Source: Myxococcales bacterium
Lineage (GTDB): Bacteria > Myxococcota > B64-G9
DNA: 51,886 nt
NCBI GenBank assembly: GCA_012798435.1
Contig: JAAZNF010000012.1
Coordinates: forward strand, 1 to 51,886
Direction: 5' to 3'
The notes beneath the pieces were generated by a model. The model saw nothing but the letters and a program-made list of their open reading frames with translations. It ran no database searches and was not told the DNA's origin. This document shows positions 23,936 to 32,577 of this stretch, piece after piece. A program made the translations under genes and the position numbers. Numbering within the stretch: position 1 is the first letter of the stretch; every line of letters starts with the position of its first letter.

Positions 23936-26079
23936 GTGCCGCGGCCAACCCTCGCGCGACCCTCCCCGGCATCCCGGCGCCCGCTCGCGCCGATGCCATG
24001 GTGGCGGTGCTGCTCATCGGCATCGTGCTACTGATGATCCTGCCGCTGCCACGACCGCTCATGGACGTGCTGCTGGGCTTCAACTTCTCCTTCAGCCTGT
24101 TGCTGCTGTGCGTGGCGGTGTACCTCAGGCGCCCGCTGGAATTCTCGGTGTTCCCGACCATGCTGTTGCTCGCCACCCTGTTGCGCCTGGGGCTGAACGT
24201 GGCCTCCACCCGCTTGGTGCTGCTGCACGGCCACGAGGGCACCGCCGCCGCGGGCCGCATTATCGAGACCTTCGGCAAGTTCGTGGTGGGCGGCAACTAT
24301 GTGGTGGGCGGCATCGTGTTCCTCATCCTGGTGATCATCAATTTCGTCGTCATCACCAAAGGCGCCGGCCGGGTGGCTGAAGTGGCGGCGCGCTTTACCC
24401 TGGACGCCTTGCCCGGCAAACAGATGAGCATCGATGCCGAGTTGGCTTCGGGGGCCATCGGCGAGGCCCAGGCCCGCGAGCGCCGGGCCGAAGTCGAGCG
24501 CGAGGCCGACTTCTACGGGGCCATGGACGGCGCCAGCAAGTTCGTGCGTGGTGACGCCATCGCTGGCCTGATCATTACCGCGGTGAACCTGATTGGCGGG
24601 CTGGCCATCGGCGTAGGCCAGCAGCACTTGGCGGCGGGCGACGCCGCGGCCATCTATGGGTTGCTGGCCATCGGAGACGGCCTCACCTCTCAAATCCCTG
24701 CCCTGTTGGTGTCTACCGCTGCCGGCGTGGTCATCACCCGCACCGCCTCGCGCGACGAGCTGGGCAGCGAGATCTTGACCCAACTCTCCAAGAACGAGCG
24801 TGGTAGCCGCATCGTGGCCGGGCTGCTGGTCGCCATGGGGTTCGTTCCCGGCATGCCCACCGTGATCCTGTGGGGATTGGCCGGGATGGCTTACCTGCTC
24901 TCGCGCGCGCCACGTCAGAAGCCGGCCGTCGCTCCCGCAGAGACCCCGCCGGCTGCCCCGCCCGAGAACCCGGAAGCGCTGCGTGAGATGCTGCCGGTGG
25001 ACACGCTGGAGCTGGAGCTGGGCTATAGCCTGGTGCGCCTGGTGGAGAAGGATGCCGACGGCGATCTGCTGGGCCGCATTCGCGCCATCCGCCGCCAGTT
25101 CGCCATGGATCTGGGGTTCGTGGTGCCTCCGATTCACATCCGCGACAACCTGCGGCTGCCGCCCGATCGCTACCGGGTGTTGCTGCGGGGGGCGGAGATC
25201 GGGCGGGGTCAGCTGGTCCCCGACCGTCTGATGGCCATGGCGCCGGCCCAGCCGAGCGAGGTGATCAACGGGCAGCCGGGTGTGGAGCCGGCCTTCGGCA
25301 TCGAGGTGACGTGGATCGCGCCCGACCAACGGACGCGGGCGGAGCGGGCCGACTACACGGTGGTGGACGGCTCTACCGTCATTGCTACCCACCTGACGGA
25401 ACTGGTACGTCGCCACGCCGCCGAACTGCTCGGCCGCGGTGAGGTGCAGGACTTGCTGGAAGTGGTGGCGCGCCGGACCCCCAAGCTGGTCGAGGATCTC
25501 ATCCCCGGCACGCTCACCCTGGCGGAGCTCACCCGGGTGCTGCGCCTGTTGTTGGCGGAGGGCGTGTCCATCCGCGATCTGAGCACCATCCTGGAGACGC
25601 TGGCCGAGGAGGCCGGACGCACCCGCGATCCGGCGCTCCTGTGCGAGCTGGTGCGCGCGCGTCTGGCTCCTTCCATCTGCCAGAAGGCCGCCGACGAGGA
25701 GGGTCGCCTCCACGCCATCTTCCTGGACCCCACCACGGAGCGACTGATCCGGGAACGGTTGCTGCCGGGCGAGCGCGGCGGCTCCCTGTCTCTCGACTTG
25801 GAGGAGATCCGAAACTGGACGCGCCAGATCCAGGAGTTCACCGCCGCCGCCCCCGCCCCGCCGCTCCTGGTGGTGCCGGGGGATCTACGGCGCGGCGTCT
25901 CGGATCTGCTGCGACGCTTCCTGCCGGCCCTGCCCGTGCTTTCCTTGCACGAGGTACAGACGCGGGCAGAGGTCCGCACCGTGGGGTTGTTGCGTCCGTC
26001 CGAGCGACGCGTACCGGCAGCAGCGCCGGTTGCGCCATCCCTATCCACCACCCGGGCCGCCGCCGCGGCGGTCCGCTGA
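23932..26079 (+). CDS. flhA: Flagellar export protein FlhA
   Basis: 715 residues. The first 330 or so form eight membrane helices. The FHIPEP signature region is visible (LLLATLLRLGLNVASTRLVL, then FVVGGNYVVGGIVFLILVII and KQMSIDAELASGAI). The rest is the cytoplasmic nonameric domain that receives chaperone-substrate complexes (MAMAPAQPSEVINGQPGVEP; RVLRLLLAEGVSIRDLSTIL). The C-terminal 25 residues are a variable Ala/Pro linker. Confidence 0.97.
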   Translation: MSAAANPRATLPGIPAPARADAMVAVLLIGIVLLMILPLPRPLMDVLLGFNFSFSLLLLCVAVYLRRPLEFSVFPTMLLLATLLRLGLNVASTRLVLLHGHEGTAAAGRIIETFGKFVVGGNYVVGGIVFLILVIINFVVITKGAGRVAEVAARFTLDALPGKQMSIDAELASGAIGEAQARERRAEVEREADFYGAMDGASKFVRGDAIAGLIITAVNLIGGLAIGVGQQHLAAGDAAAIYGLLAIGDGLTSQIPALLVSTAAGVVITRTASRDELGSEILTQLSKNERGSRIVAGLLVAMGFVPGMPTVILWGLAGMAYLLSRAPRQKPAVAPAETPPAAPPENPEALREMLPVDTLELELGYSLVRLVEKDADGDLLGRIRAIRRQFAMDLGFVVPPIHIRDNLRLPPDRYRVLLRGAEIGRGQLVPDRLMAMAPAQPSEVINGQPGVEPAFGIEVTWIAPDQRTRAERADYTVVDGSTVIATHLTELVRRHAAELLGRGEVQDLLEVVARRTPKLVEDLIPGTLTLAELTRVLRLLLAEGVSIRDLSTILETLAEEAGRTRDPALLCELVRARLAPSICQKAADEEGRLHAIFLDPTTERLIRERLLPGERGGSLSLDLEEIRNWTRQIQEFTAAAPAPPLLVVPGDLRRGVSDLLRRFLPALPVLSLHEVQTRAEVRTVGLLRPSERRVPAAAPVAPSLSTTRAAAAAVR

Positions 26080-26097
26080 GAGATGGAGGAGAAACAC

Positions 26098-27291
26098 ATG
26101 AGTGCCACCGCCACCGCCAAAACGTACCGGGCCGAGAGCATCGCCGAAGCCCTGGCCGCGGCCAAGAAAGAGCTGGGGCCGCAAGCCGTGGTGTTGTCCG
26201 CTCGGGAGTTGCGGCGGCCCGGCCTGCTGGGCGCGGGCCGGCCCCTGCTGGAGTTGTTGGTGGCGCCCTCGTCGACCCCGGTGGCCCCGGCGCAGGCCGT
26301 GACAGAGTCGCGGCCGGCGACGCCTGCGGAGGAACCAGCATCCGATCAGTTGGTGAAGCGCCTGGTGCGTGATCTGCGGGCCACCTGCCGCGAGAGCGAA
26401 ATGGAACGCGCCCAGGCTCGCGAAGCCCTGTCGCGCATCCGGCGCGAGATCGGCGAGGCCGGGGCCACGCTGCGCTCGTTGATCGCGGAGGCGCGCCTGG
26501 CGCGCGGCTGCGATCTGCCGCCGGCTCAGATCACCGTCATCCGACAATTGGTCGACAATGGGATCGAACCCGGGAACGCCGAGGCCCTGGTGCGCTCGGC
26601 GCCGCAGGACTTCGACGATCCGGCCCAGGTACGTTCCGCAGTGGCCCGTTTCGCGGTGGGCCTGCTGCGGGTGGCAGCGCCGCCGCATCTGGTGGCGGAG
26701 CGGACGGTTGCGGCCTTCGTGGGGCCCACGGGCGTGGGCAAGACCACCACCGTGGCCAAGATCGCCGCGCACGCCGCGCTGGCGGGTCGGACGGTCGGGT
26801 TGATCACCACCGACACCTACCGAATCGGTGCGGTGGATCAGCTGCGCGCCTATGCCGAGCTGCTGCACGCGCCGTTGTGCGTGGTGGAACAACCGCAAGA
26901 CTGGGAGCGGACGCTGCGACGCCTGCAGGGTTGCTCGCTCCTGTTGGTGGACTCCGGCGGCCGCAGCTTTCGCGCCCGGGAAGAGGTCGAGCGCCTGGCG
27001 GAGCTGCTGCCGCGGCCCTTGGTGAACGAGATCCACCTGGTGTTGCCTGCGGCCATCTCGCCCTCCGACCTGCGGTTGCAGGCCCAGGCCTTCGCCGCAC
27101 TGCGGCCGGATCGCCTGCTGTGGACCAAGCTCGACGAGTGTGCGGTGTTCGGAGCGCTGCTGAATGGTTTTCTGAACCTGCGCCTTCCCTGTAGCTACCT
27201 GTCCACCGGCCAGCGGGTACCGGAGGACCTGGAGGTGGCGACCCCCGAACGAATCGGGAGGTTGCTGTTGGCCAGCCCGCCAGGCGCCTGA
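26098..27291 (+). CDS. flhF: Signal-recognition-type GTPase FlhF
   Basis: 397 residues from ATG 26098. The in-frame ATG at 26083 is part of the GGAGGAG ribosome site and is rejected. The N-terminal B domain begins with TYRAESIAEALAAAKKELG. A helical N domain follows, then the SRP GTPase G domain with GPTGVGKTTT (from about residue 209), TTDTYRIGAVDQL, DSGGRS in place of the common DTAGR, and TKLDE. FlhF sets flagellar number and polar position together with FlhG, which implies polar or otherwise patterned flagella. Confidence 0.95.
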   Translation: MSATATAKTYRAESIAEALAAAKKELGPQAVVLSARELRRPGLLGAGRPLLELLVAPSSTPVAPAQAVTESRPATPAEEPASDQLVKRLVRDLRATCRESEMERAQAREALSRIRREIGEAGATLRSLIAEARLARGCDLPPAQITVIRQLVDNGIEPGNAEALVRSAPQDFDDPAQVRSAVARFAVGLLRVAAPPHLVAERTVAAFVGPTGVGKTTTVAKIAAHAALAGRTVGLITTDTYRIGAVDQLRAYAELLHAPLCVVEQPQDWERTLRRLQGCSLLLVDSGGRSFRAREEVERLAELLPRPLVNEIHLVLPAAISPSDLRLQAQAFAALRPDRLLWTKLDECAVFGALLNGFLNLRLPCSYLSTGQRVPEDLEVATPERIGRLLLASPPGA

Positions 27292-27301
27292 GGAGACGGC
27301 C

Positions 27302-28204
27302 ATGGATCAGGGACAAGGGCTTCGCGTGTTGATGAACGGCAGCGGTCCGCCGCAACCGGCGGTCGGAGCACATCAGGGCTTGCGGGTGTTCGCCCTCGTC
27401 AGCGGCAAGGGTGGTGTGGGCAAGACCAACATCGCCGCCAACCTGGCCCTGCTGCTCAGCCAGCGTGGGCGTCGGGTGTTGCTGGTGGACGCCGATCTGG
27501 GCCTGGCGAACGTGGACATCGTCATGGGACTGACCACCCGCTTCACCCTGTTCGATGCCATCTCCGGACGGGTGGCTCTGGAGGACATCCTGGTGGAGGG
27601 ACCCGGAGGGGTGGTGGTGCTGCCGGCGGCCTCTGGCATCTACGAGATGACCTGCCTGGACGACACCCAGCGCTACGCCATCCTGCACCAGATCGACGCT
27701 CTGGAGTCCCGCTTCGACACCGTGCTCATCGACAACTCCGCCGGCATCTCGCGCGACGTGCAGTTCTTCGCCGGCGCTGCCCGGGAGGTGGCGGTGGTCA
27801 CCGACCCCGAGCCCACGGCCATCACCGACGCCTACGCCACCATCAAGATTCTGTGCCAGCGTAGGGTGCACCGCCACTTCCACCTGCTGGTCAACAATAC
27901 TTCCAGTGAGGAGGACGGGCGCGAGGTGTACCGCAAGCTCACTACGGTTACGGGCCGTTTTCTGGACGTGTCCATCTCGTTGCTGGGGAGCATCCCCCAC
28001 GACGAGAACCTCAACCGCGCCGTGATGGCACGCCGTCCACTGGTGGAACTGTTCCCCGGCTCCCCGGCGTCCCTGAGTCTGACGCGGCTGGCCGAGCGTT
28101 TTCTGGCCCTGCCGCCGCCGGCGGGCCAGGACGGTGGCATGAAGATGTTCTGGGAACGCCTGTTGCGCAATCCCGGATCCGTCGCCGAGGGAGGTGAGGG
28201 ATGA
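27302..28204 (+). CDS. flhG: Flagellar number regulator ATPase FlhG (FleN/YlxH)
   Basis: 300 residues. The N-terminus MDQGQGLRVLMN carries the DQxxGLR motif that stimulates FlhF GTPase. The P-loop is VSGKGGVGKTN (K36, K41), followed by LLVDADLGLANVDIVMGL and LIDNSAGISRDVQFF. FlhG restrains flagellar number and, in related bacteria, antagonises the master activator. It lies directly after flhF and overlaps fliA by 4 bases (ATGA), the common flhF-flhG-fliA order. Confidence 0.95.
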   Translation: MDQGQGLRVLMNGSGPPQPAVGAHQGLRVFALVSGKGGVGKTNIAANLALLLSQRGRRVLLVDADLGLANVDIVMGLTTRFTLFDAISGRVALEDILVEGPGGVVVLPAASGIYEMTCLDDTQRYAILHQIDALESRFDTVLIDNSAGISRDVQFFAGAAREVAVVTDPEPTAITDAYATIKILCQRRVHRHFHLLVNNTSSEEDGREVYRKLTTVTGRFLDVSISLLGSIPHDENLNRAVMARRPLVELFPGSPASLSLTRLAERFLALPPPAGQDGGMKMFWERLLRNPGSVAEGGEG

Positions 28205-28968
28205 ACACCGCCACTATGAGCTACCGGGAGGAACAGCTCCGCTCCGAAGGCAGCTCGCGCGAGGCTCGCATCCTCCAGTACCTTCCGCTGGTCCAGCGCG
28301 TGGCCAGCCGTCTGGCGCGGCACCTGCCGGCCTCGGTCGATCGCCGAGACCTGGTCCTGGCCGGTTGCGTGGGCTTGATCGCCGCCCTCGAACGCTTCGA
28401 CCCGCAACGCGGGCTGGACTTCGGCACCTTCGCCGAGTTTCGGATTCGCGGCGCTATCCTGGACGAGTTGCGCGCACTGGATCCCATCTCGCGGCGGGCG
28501 CGGCGGCGGCTGCACCAGGTCGAGGCCCGCCGACGCGCCCTCACGGGACAACTGGGACGGCCGCCCGACAACGAGGAGCTGGCCCAGGACCTGGGCATGA
28601 GCCTGGCCGAGTTCGAGCGGCAGCAGGCCGTTCTCACGCCTGGACTGGAGCTCTCCCTGAGCCTGCTGGAACAATGTGGCTTCGAGTTGCCGAGCGACCC
28701 GGAACGGGAGCAGGCGCAGCCCGATCAGCGGCTGTTGCGCAACGAGGCTCGCCGCCGCCTGACGCGAGCGCTACGCCGCTTGCCCGAACGCCTGCGCACG
28801 GTGGTGTCTCTGTACTACTACGCCCAGCTCTCCTACAAGGAGATCGCGCTGCTGTTCGACGTCACCGAGTCGCGGGTGTGCCAGATGCATCGGGAGGCGG
28901 TGAACATCATGCGCGACGTCATGCTGCAGGAAGGCCCGGCCCCGGAGGATTCCCATGACCAGCGATGA
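28201..28968 (+). CDS. fliA: Flagellar sigma factor FliA (sigma28)
   Basis: 255 residues. Region 2 contains RDLVLAGCVGLIAALERFDP and FGTFAEFRIRGAILDELRAL. Region 3 starts near RRARRRLHQVEA. Region 4 has LPERLRTVVSLYYYAQLSYK and EIALLFDVTESRVCQMHRE, the -35 recognition helix-turn-helix. It directs transcription of late genes and is held by FlgM until the hook is finished. It belongs to the sigma54-driven fliL run, so it should be made at the hook-basal-body stage. Five candidate target promoters are found in this window. Confidence 0.96.
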   Translation: MNTATMSYREEQLRSEGSSREARILQYLPLVQRVASRLARHLPASVDRRDLVLAGCVGLIAALERFDPQRGLDFGTFAEFRIRGAILDELRALDPISRRARRRLHQVEARRRALTGQLGRPPDNEELAQDLGMSLAEFERQQAVLTPGLELSLSLLEQCGFELPSDPEREQAQPDQRLLRNEARRRLTRALRRLPERLRTVVSLYYYAQLSYKEIALLFDVTESRVCQMHREAVNIMRDVMLQEGPAPEDSHDQR

Positions 28969-29131
28969 CGCCATCCGACCCGGCGCGCCGGCGCGGATCC
29001 CACCGACGCCGGGTCCCGCCGCTCCGGGGCGTCAGCACCCCGAGCGCCGCCGGCGGCCGCCGAAACGCTCGCCGGACCCTGAGCACCCCCGCCCCGACGA
29101 GCGTGGGGAGCGCGTGGACGTGACCGTGTGA
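28955..29131 (+). CDS. Small proline/arginine-rich protein of unknown function
   Basis: 58 residues from ATG 28955, overlapping the fliA end by 14 bases, with CCGGAGGA as a well-placed Shine-Dalgarno. The protein is very polar, rich in Pro and Arg (RQHPERRRRPPKRSPDP), and ends in GERVDVTV. It has no signal peptide or hydrophobic stretch and is probably disordered. It fills the gap between fliA and fliJ, which would otherwise be 172 bases without a gene. I do not recognise a family. Short genes ending in a similar hydrophobic tail occur near fliA in some deltaproteobacteria, but that is recollection, not a match. Confidence 0.55.
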   Translation: MTSDDAIRPGAPARIPPTPGPAAPGRQHPERRRRPPKRSPDPEHPRPDERGERVDVTV

Positions 29132-29140
29132 GGTGGCGCC

Positions 29141-29593
29141 ATGGCGTATCGTTTTCGCATGGAGAAATTACTGCGGCTCAAACAGCTGGCCGAGGAGGAG
29201 TCGGTGCGGCGGCTGGGACAGAAGATGGAGGGAGAGCGCGAATGCCTGCGCCGTGCTCAGGCCATCGAGGCGGGCTACGACGAGTTGGTGCGCGAGTTGC
29301 AGCAACCGCTGGGGGCGGAGGAACTGGCGCTGGTGCTGGACTTGCTCGATCGGCTGTCGCGGCAGATGCGGCGGGCCTTGCAGGATCTGGAACGGGCGTG
29401 CCAGGAGGTCGCGCGTCAGCGCGCCGAGACGACCCAGAAGGTGTGCGATCGCCAGGCCTTCGAGCGCATCCGGGAGGACGATCGGGAACGCTATTGCCGG
29501 GAGCAGCGGAAATCGGAGCGGCACCGCCTGGACGAAGTGGCGCGCGCTCTCCTCCCGGGGGCTCTGAACATCGCGGAGGCGGAACATGAGTGA
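29141..29593 (+). CDS. fliJ: Flagellar export chaperone-type protein FliJ
   Basis: 150 residues, almost entirely charged coiled coil. The start MAYRFRMEKLLRLKQLAEEE is the FliJ pattern (basic-aromatic start and LL.LK), and the C-terminal third has the family's ER.RE..R..YRREQ style (DDRERYCREQRKSERHRL). FliJ is the central stalk of the FliI ATPase ring and cycles export chaperones. It lies far from fliI, whose usual neighbour slot is taken by the MotE-like gene. It overlaps flgF by 8 bases. The family is variable in sequence, so some doubt remains. Confidence 0.78.
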   Translation: MAYRFRMEKLLRLKQLAEEESVRRLGQKMEGERECLRRAQAIEAGYDELVRELQQPLGAEELALVLDLLDRLSRQMRRALQDLERACQEVARQRAETTQKVCDRQAFERIREDDRERYCREQRKSERHRLDEVARALLPGALNIAEAEHE

Positions 29594-30338
29594 CGGTATC
29601 TACGTCGCCCTCTCCGGGGCGCTCGGGCGGCAACGGCAGCTGGAAACGGTGGCCAACGACCTGGCCAATCTGGAAACGCCCGGCTACCGCAGTCTACGGC
29701 CGTCGTTTCGGGAATACCTCGGCACGGCCCTGGGCAGCCCCGGCCAGGCGCCGGACGCGGTGTGGGATGCGCCGCGGGAGGTCCCGGCCGATCGGGTGCT
29801 GCTCTCCATCGAGCCTGGCACGGAGTCGAAGCGGCCGGGTCCGCTGCGCGAGACCCGGGGTGAACTCGATCTGGCGCTGGAGGATGCCGGTTACTTCGTC
29901 CTGCAGACGGCGCAGGGAGTGCGTTATACGCGGGACGGCCGCTTCCAGCGAGACGCCGAGGGCTTCCTTGCGGCCGGCGACGGCAGCCGGGTGTTGGGCG
30001 AGAAAGGCCCGTTGCACCTTCCAGCGGGGACGGTGCAGGTGCTCGCGGACGGCACGCTGCGGGCGCGCGGCCAGGACGTCGGGCGCTTGCTGCGGGTGGA
30101 GCTTCCGCCTCAGGCCCTGCAGCGGGAGGGCGCCAACCGCTATCGCTGTGATCTTCCCGGACGGCCGGTGGAGACACCGGTGCGTCAGGGATGGTTGGAG
30201 GGCGCCGATGTATCGGCGCTGTCGGGCATGGTCCAGATGATCGCCTTGCAGCGGTCGTTCTCGGCGCTGCAACAGGTGATCCAGAGCTACCGTGAAATCG
30301 ACCAGCGGGCCAACGAGGCCGCCCGCAAGGAGGTGTGA
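29586..30338 (+). CDS. flgF: Flagellar basal-body rod protein FlgF
   Basis: 250 residues. The N-terminal rod motif reads GIYVALSGALGRQRQLETVA then NDLANLETPGYRSLRPSF. The centre has FVLQTAQGVRYTRDGRFQRD, and the C-terminus ends LSGMVQMIALQRSFSALQQV. FlgF is a proximal rod protein related to FlgG. It has about 30 extra residues between the N-terminal helix and the core, within normal variation. The start overlaps fliJ. Confidence 0.92.
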   Translation: MSDGIYVALSGALGRQRQLETVANDLANLETPGYRSLRPSFREYLGTALGSPGQAPDAVWDAPREVPADRVLLSIEPGTESKRPGPLRETRGELDLALEDAGYFVLQTAQGVRYTRDGRFQRDAEGFLAAGDGSRVLGEKGPLHLPAGTVQVLADGTLRARGQDVGRLLRVELPPQALQREGANRYRCDLPGRPVETPVRQGWLEGADVSALSGMVQMIALQRSFSALQQVIQSYREIDQRANEAARKEV

Positions 30339-30340
30339 TC

Positions 30341-31126
30341 ATGATTCGCGCCCTCACCACCGCCGCCAGCGGCATGGACGCGCAGCAGACTCGCATGGAG
30401 GTCATCGCCAACAACCTGGCCAACGTCAACACCACTGGTTTCAAAAGGGACGACCTGCACTTCGAGGATCTCTTGTACCAGACCTTGCGAACCCCGGGAG
30501 CGGCCAACACCCGCGGGGACGCCACGCCCAGCGGCATCCAGATCGGGCACGGCACCCGGCTTGCGGACATCGTCAAGAGCTTCGCCCCCGGCTCGCAACT
30601 CGCCACCGGCAACCCGTTCGACCTCGCCATCGAGGGACGCGGATTCTTCCGGGTGCAGCTACCCAACGGCAGCTACGCCTATACCCGGGACGGCAGCTTC
30701 CGCACCGACGGCGAGGGACGGGTGGTCACCAGCGCCGGCGATCCCCTGGACCCGCCGCTGGAAGTGCCTCCCGAGACCACCCAGGTCACCATCTCGCGAG
30801 ATGGAGTGGTGACGGCCTACCGCGCGGACACTGCCGAGGGGACCGAGATCGGCCGCATCGAGCTGGCCGATTTCCCGAACCCGGCTGGGCTCATCAGTCT
30901 GGGGCACAACCTGTTCCGGCAGTCGCAGGCCAGTGGCGAGCCGATCCTGGACTCGCCGGGGCAAAGCGGCATCGGGAGCGTGAGCCAGGGCTTTTTGGAA
31001 TCATCGAACGTGCAGGTGGTGGAGGAGATGATCCGGCTCATCACCACCCAGCGGGCCTACGAGCTCAACTCCAAGGTCATCCAGACCGCCGACACCATGT
31101 TGCAGGACGTCACCCGACTGCGCTGA
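30341..31126 (+). CDS. flgG: Flagellar distal rod protein FlgG
   Basis: 261 residues from ATG 30341, 7 bases after AAGGAGG; GTG 30335 in the same frame is rejected. It is a typical FlgG: MIRALTTAASGMDAQQTRME, NNLANVNTTGFKRDDLHFED, a central YAYTRDGSFRTDGEG and the C-terminal NVQVVEEMIRLITTQRAYEL. It forms the distal rod through the P and L rings. Confidence 0.96.
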   Translation: MIRALTTAASGMDAQQTRMEVIANNLANVNTTGFKRDDLHFEDLLYQTLRTPGAANTRGDATPSGIQIGHGTRLADIVKSFAPGSQLATGNPFDLAIEGRGFFRVQLPNGSYAYTRDGSFRTDGEGRVVTSAGDPLDPPLEVPPETTQVTISRDGVVTAYRADTAEGTEIGRIELADFPNPAGLISLGHNLFRQSQASGEPILDSPGQSGIGSVSQGFLESSNVQVVEEMIRLITTQRAYELNSKVIQTADTMLQDVTRLR

Positions 31127-31146
31127 ACCGGAGGAAGGATGTCGCC

Positions 31147-31860
31147 ATGCGTTATGGGCTCGTCTCGATGGTGTCGTTATTGTTGTGGAACCAGGCTTCG
31201 GCAAATCCACCGGCGCCCGCGCAGGGCGATGCCTGGTCCGCTTTGATTCTCTCGGCTGCCCGCGCCCAGACAGCGGCCGCCGGCGAGCGCTTGACGTTGC
31301 AAGCGTTACGCCTTCCCGCGCGGTTGCCGGAGCGACCCGACCCGGCGCAGATCCGGGTGGAATTTCGGCAGAACGAGGACTTCTCCGGCCCCACCGTGGT
31401 GGGTCTGATCGTCGAAGGGCGGCGGACCTGGGCGCGGGTGAGCTTCGAGCGACTCGTTCCGGCGGTGACGGCGGCGCGGGATCTGCCTGCGGGGACGATG
31501 CTGGCTGGCACGGATCTCGTGTCTGGTTTCTCGCCAGCGCGCCCGGAGGCGGGCGTGATTTGCCAGGACGTGGCGGCAGCGGTGGGCCAGAAGCTGCGGG
31601 CTTTTGTGAAGGCCGGGGAGCCCATCCGGGCCGATCGTCTGGAACGTCCGCAGGTGGTGCAGGCCGGCGAGCCCGTAAGCATCGAGCTCGTCTCGGGCGC
31701 GGTACGCCTACGGGTCGGCGGGCAAGCCCTGGCGCCAGGCCGCGTCGGAGATCGCATCCCGGTGCAGAACCTGCAGAGCGGGCGGCGCGTCGAGGCACGC
31801 GTCTTGGGAGCGGCCCGGGTGGCGGTGGAGACGCCGGCGTCTCCGGGAGGCGAGCCATGA
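31147..31860 (+). CDS. flgA: P-ring assembly chaperone FlgA
   Basis: 237 residues from ATG 31147, behind GGAGGAAGG. It has a signal peptide (LVSMVSLLLWNQASA, cut before NPP). The C-terminal SAF-like domain has the FlgA features VTAARDLPAGTMLAGTDLVS, FVKAGEPIRADRLERP and VSIELVSGAVRLRVGGQALA then VQNLQSGRRVEARVL. It is periplasmic and helps FlgI assemble. The ATG of flgH overlaps its stop. Confidence 0.92.
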   Translation: MRYGLVSMVSLLLWNQASANPPAPAQGDAWSALILSAARAQTAAAGERLTLQALRLPARLPERPDPAQIRVEFRQNEDFSGPTVVGLIVEGRRTWARVSFERLVPAVTAARDLPAGTMLAGTDLVSGFSPARPEAGVICQDVAAAVGQKLRAFVKAGEPIRADRLERPQVVQAGEPVSIELVSGAVRLRVGGQALAPGRVGDRIPVQNLQSGRRVEARVLGAARVAVETPASPGGEP

Positions 31861-32564
31861 AGCGTTTGCGGGTGGCGCTGTCGCTGGCACTCTTGTCGCT
31901 GATCGTGGGAGGGGCATGCGTCAAGCACATCGCCCCGTACGAACCCAAGCGGCGCGACTACCAACTCCCTACCGACGAGGCCGAGCGCTCGGCGCCACCG
32001 CAGGACGGTTCCCTGTGGGCCGCGGCTCAGCCGGTGAACTACCTCTTCTCCGACCAGCGGGCGCTACTCCCCAACGACGTGGTGACGGTGCGCATCCGCG
32101 AGGAATCCAGCGCCTTCTCAGACGCCACCACCGACCTCAGCTCCGAGTCGGACGTGCGGGTCGGCATCGACGCCATGATGGGATTCTTGAAGGCGCTGCA
32201 GCAGGCCAACCCCAACCTGGACCGCTCCCACCTGGTCGGCGCCAGCTCTCAGAACAACTTCCTGGGAAAGGGCGCTACCTCGCGGCGCGGCGATGTGAAG
32301 GCGGTCGTGCCGGCCATCGTGCGCAAGGTGCTGCACAACGGGGCGCTGTTCGTGGAGGGCCACCGCGTCATCCTGGTCAACGACGAGGAGTATCATTTCT
32401 ATATCAGTGGGGTGGTGCGGCCCATCGACATCGACGGCAGCAACAGCGTGGATTCCTCCAAGATCGCCGACGCCCAGATCGAGTTCACCGGGCGCGGCAC
32501 GATCAGCGAAAAGCAGGGGCCGGGCTGGTTCGCCCGCTTGCTGAACTGGATCTGGCCGTTCTGA
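31857..32564 (+). CDS. flgH: L-ring lipoprotein FlgH
   Basis: 235 residues. A signal sequence ends at Cys in LIVGGACVKHI, a slightly atypical lipobox with Gly at -3. The mature protein has typical FlgH segments (SLWAAAQPVNYLFSDQRALL, NDVVTVRIREESSAFSDATT, LVNDEEYHFYISGVVRPIDI, ADAQIEFTGRGTISEKQGPG). It forms the outer-membrane L ring, showing the host is diderm. ATG 31857 overlaps the flgA stop. Confidence 0.94.
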   Translation: MKRLRVALSLALLSLIVGGACVKHIAPYEPKRRDYQLPTDEAERSAPPQDGSLWAAAQPVNYLFSDQRALLPNDVVTVRIREESSAFSDATTDLSSESDVRVGIDAMMGFLKALQQANPNLDRSHLVGASSQNNFLGKGATSRRGDVKAVVPAIVRKVLHNGALFVEGHRVILVNDEEYHFYISGVVRPIDIDGSNSVDSSKIADAQIEFTGRGTISEKQGPGWFARLLNWIWPF

Positions 32565-32577
32565 GAAGGGAGGCTGC

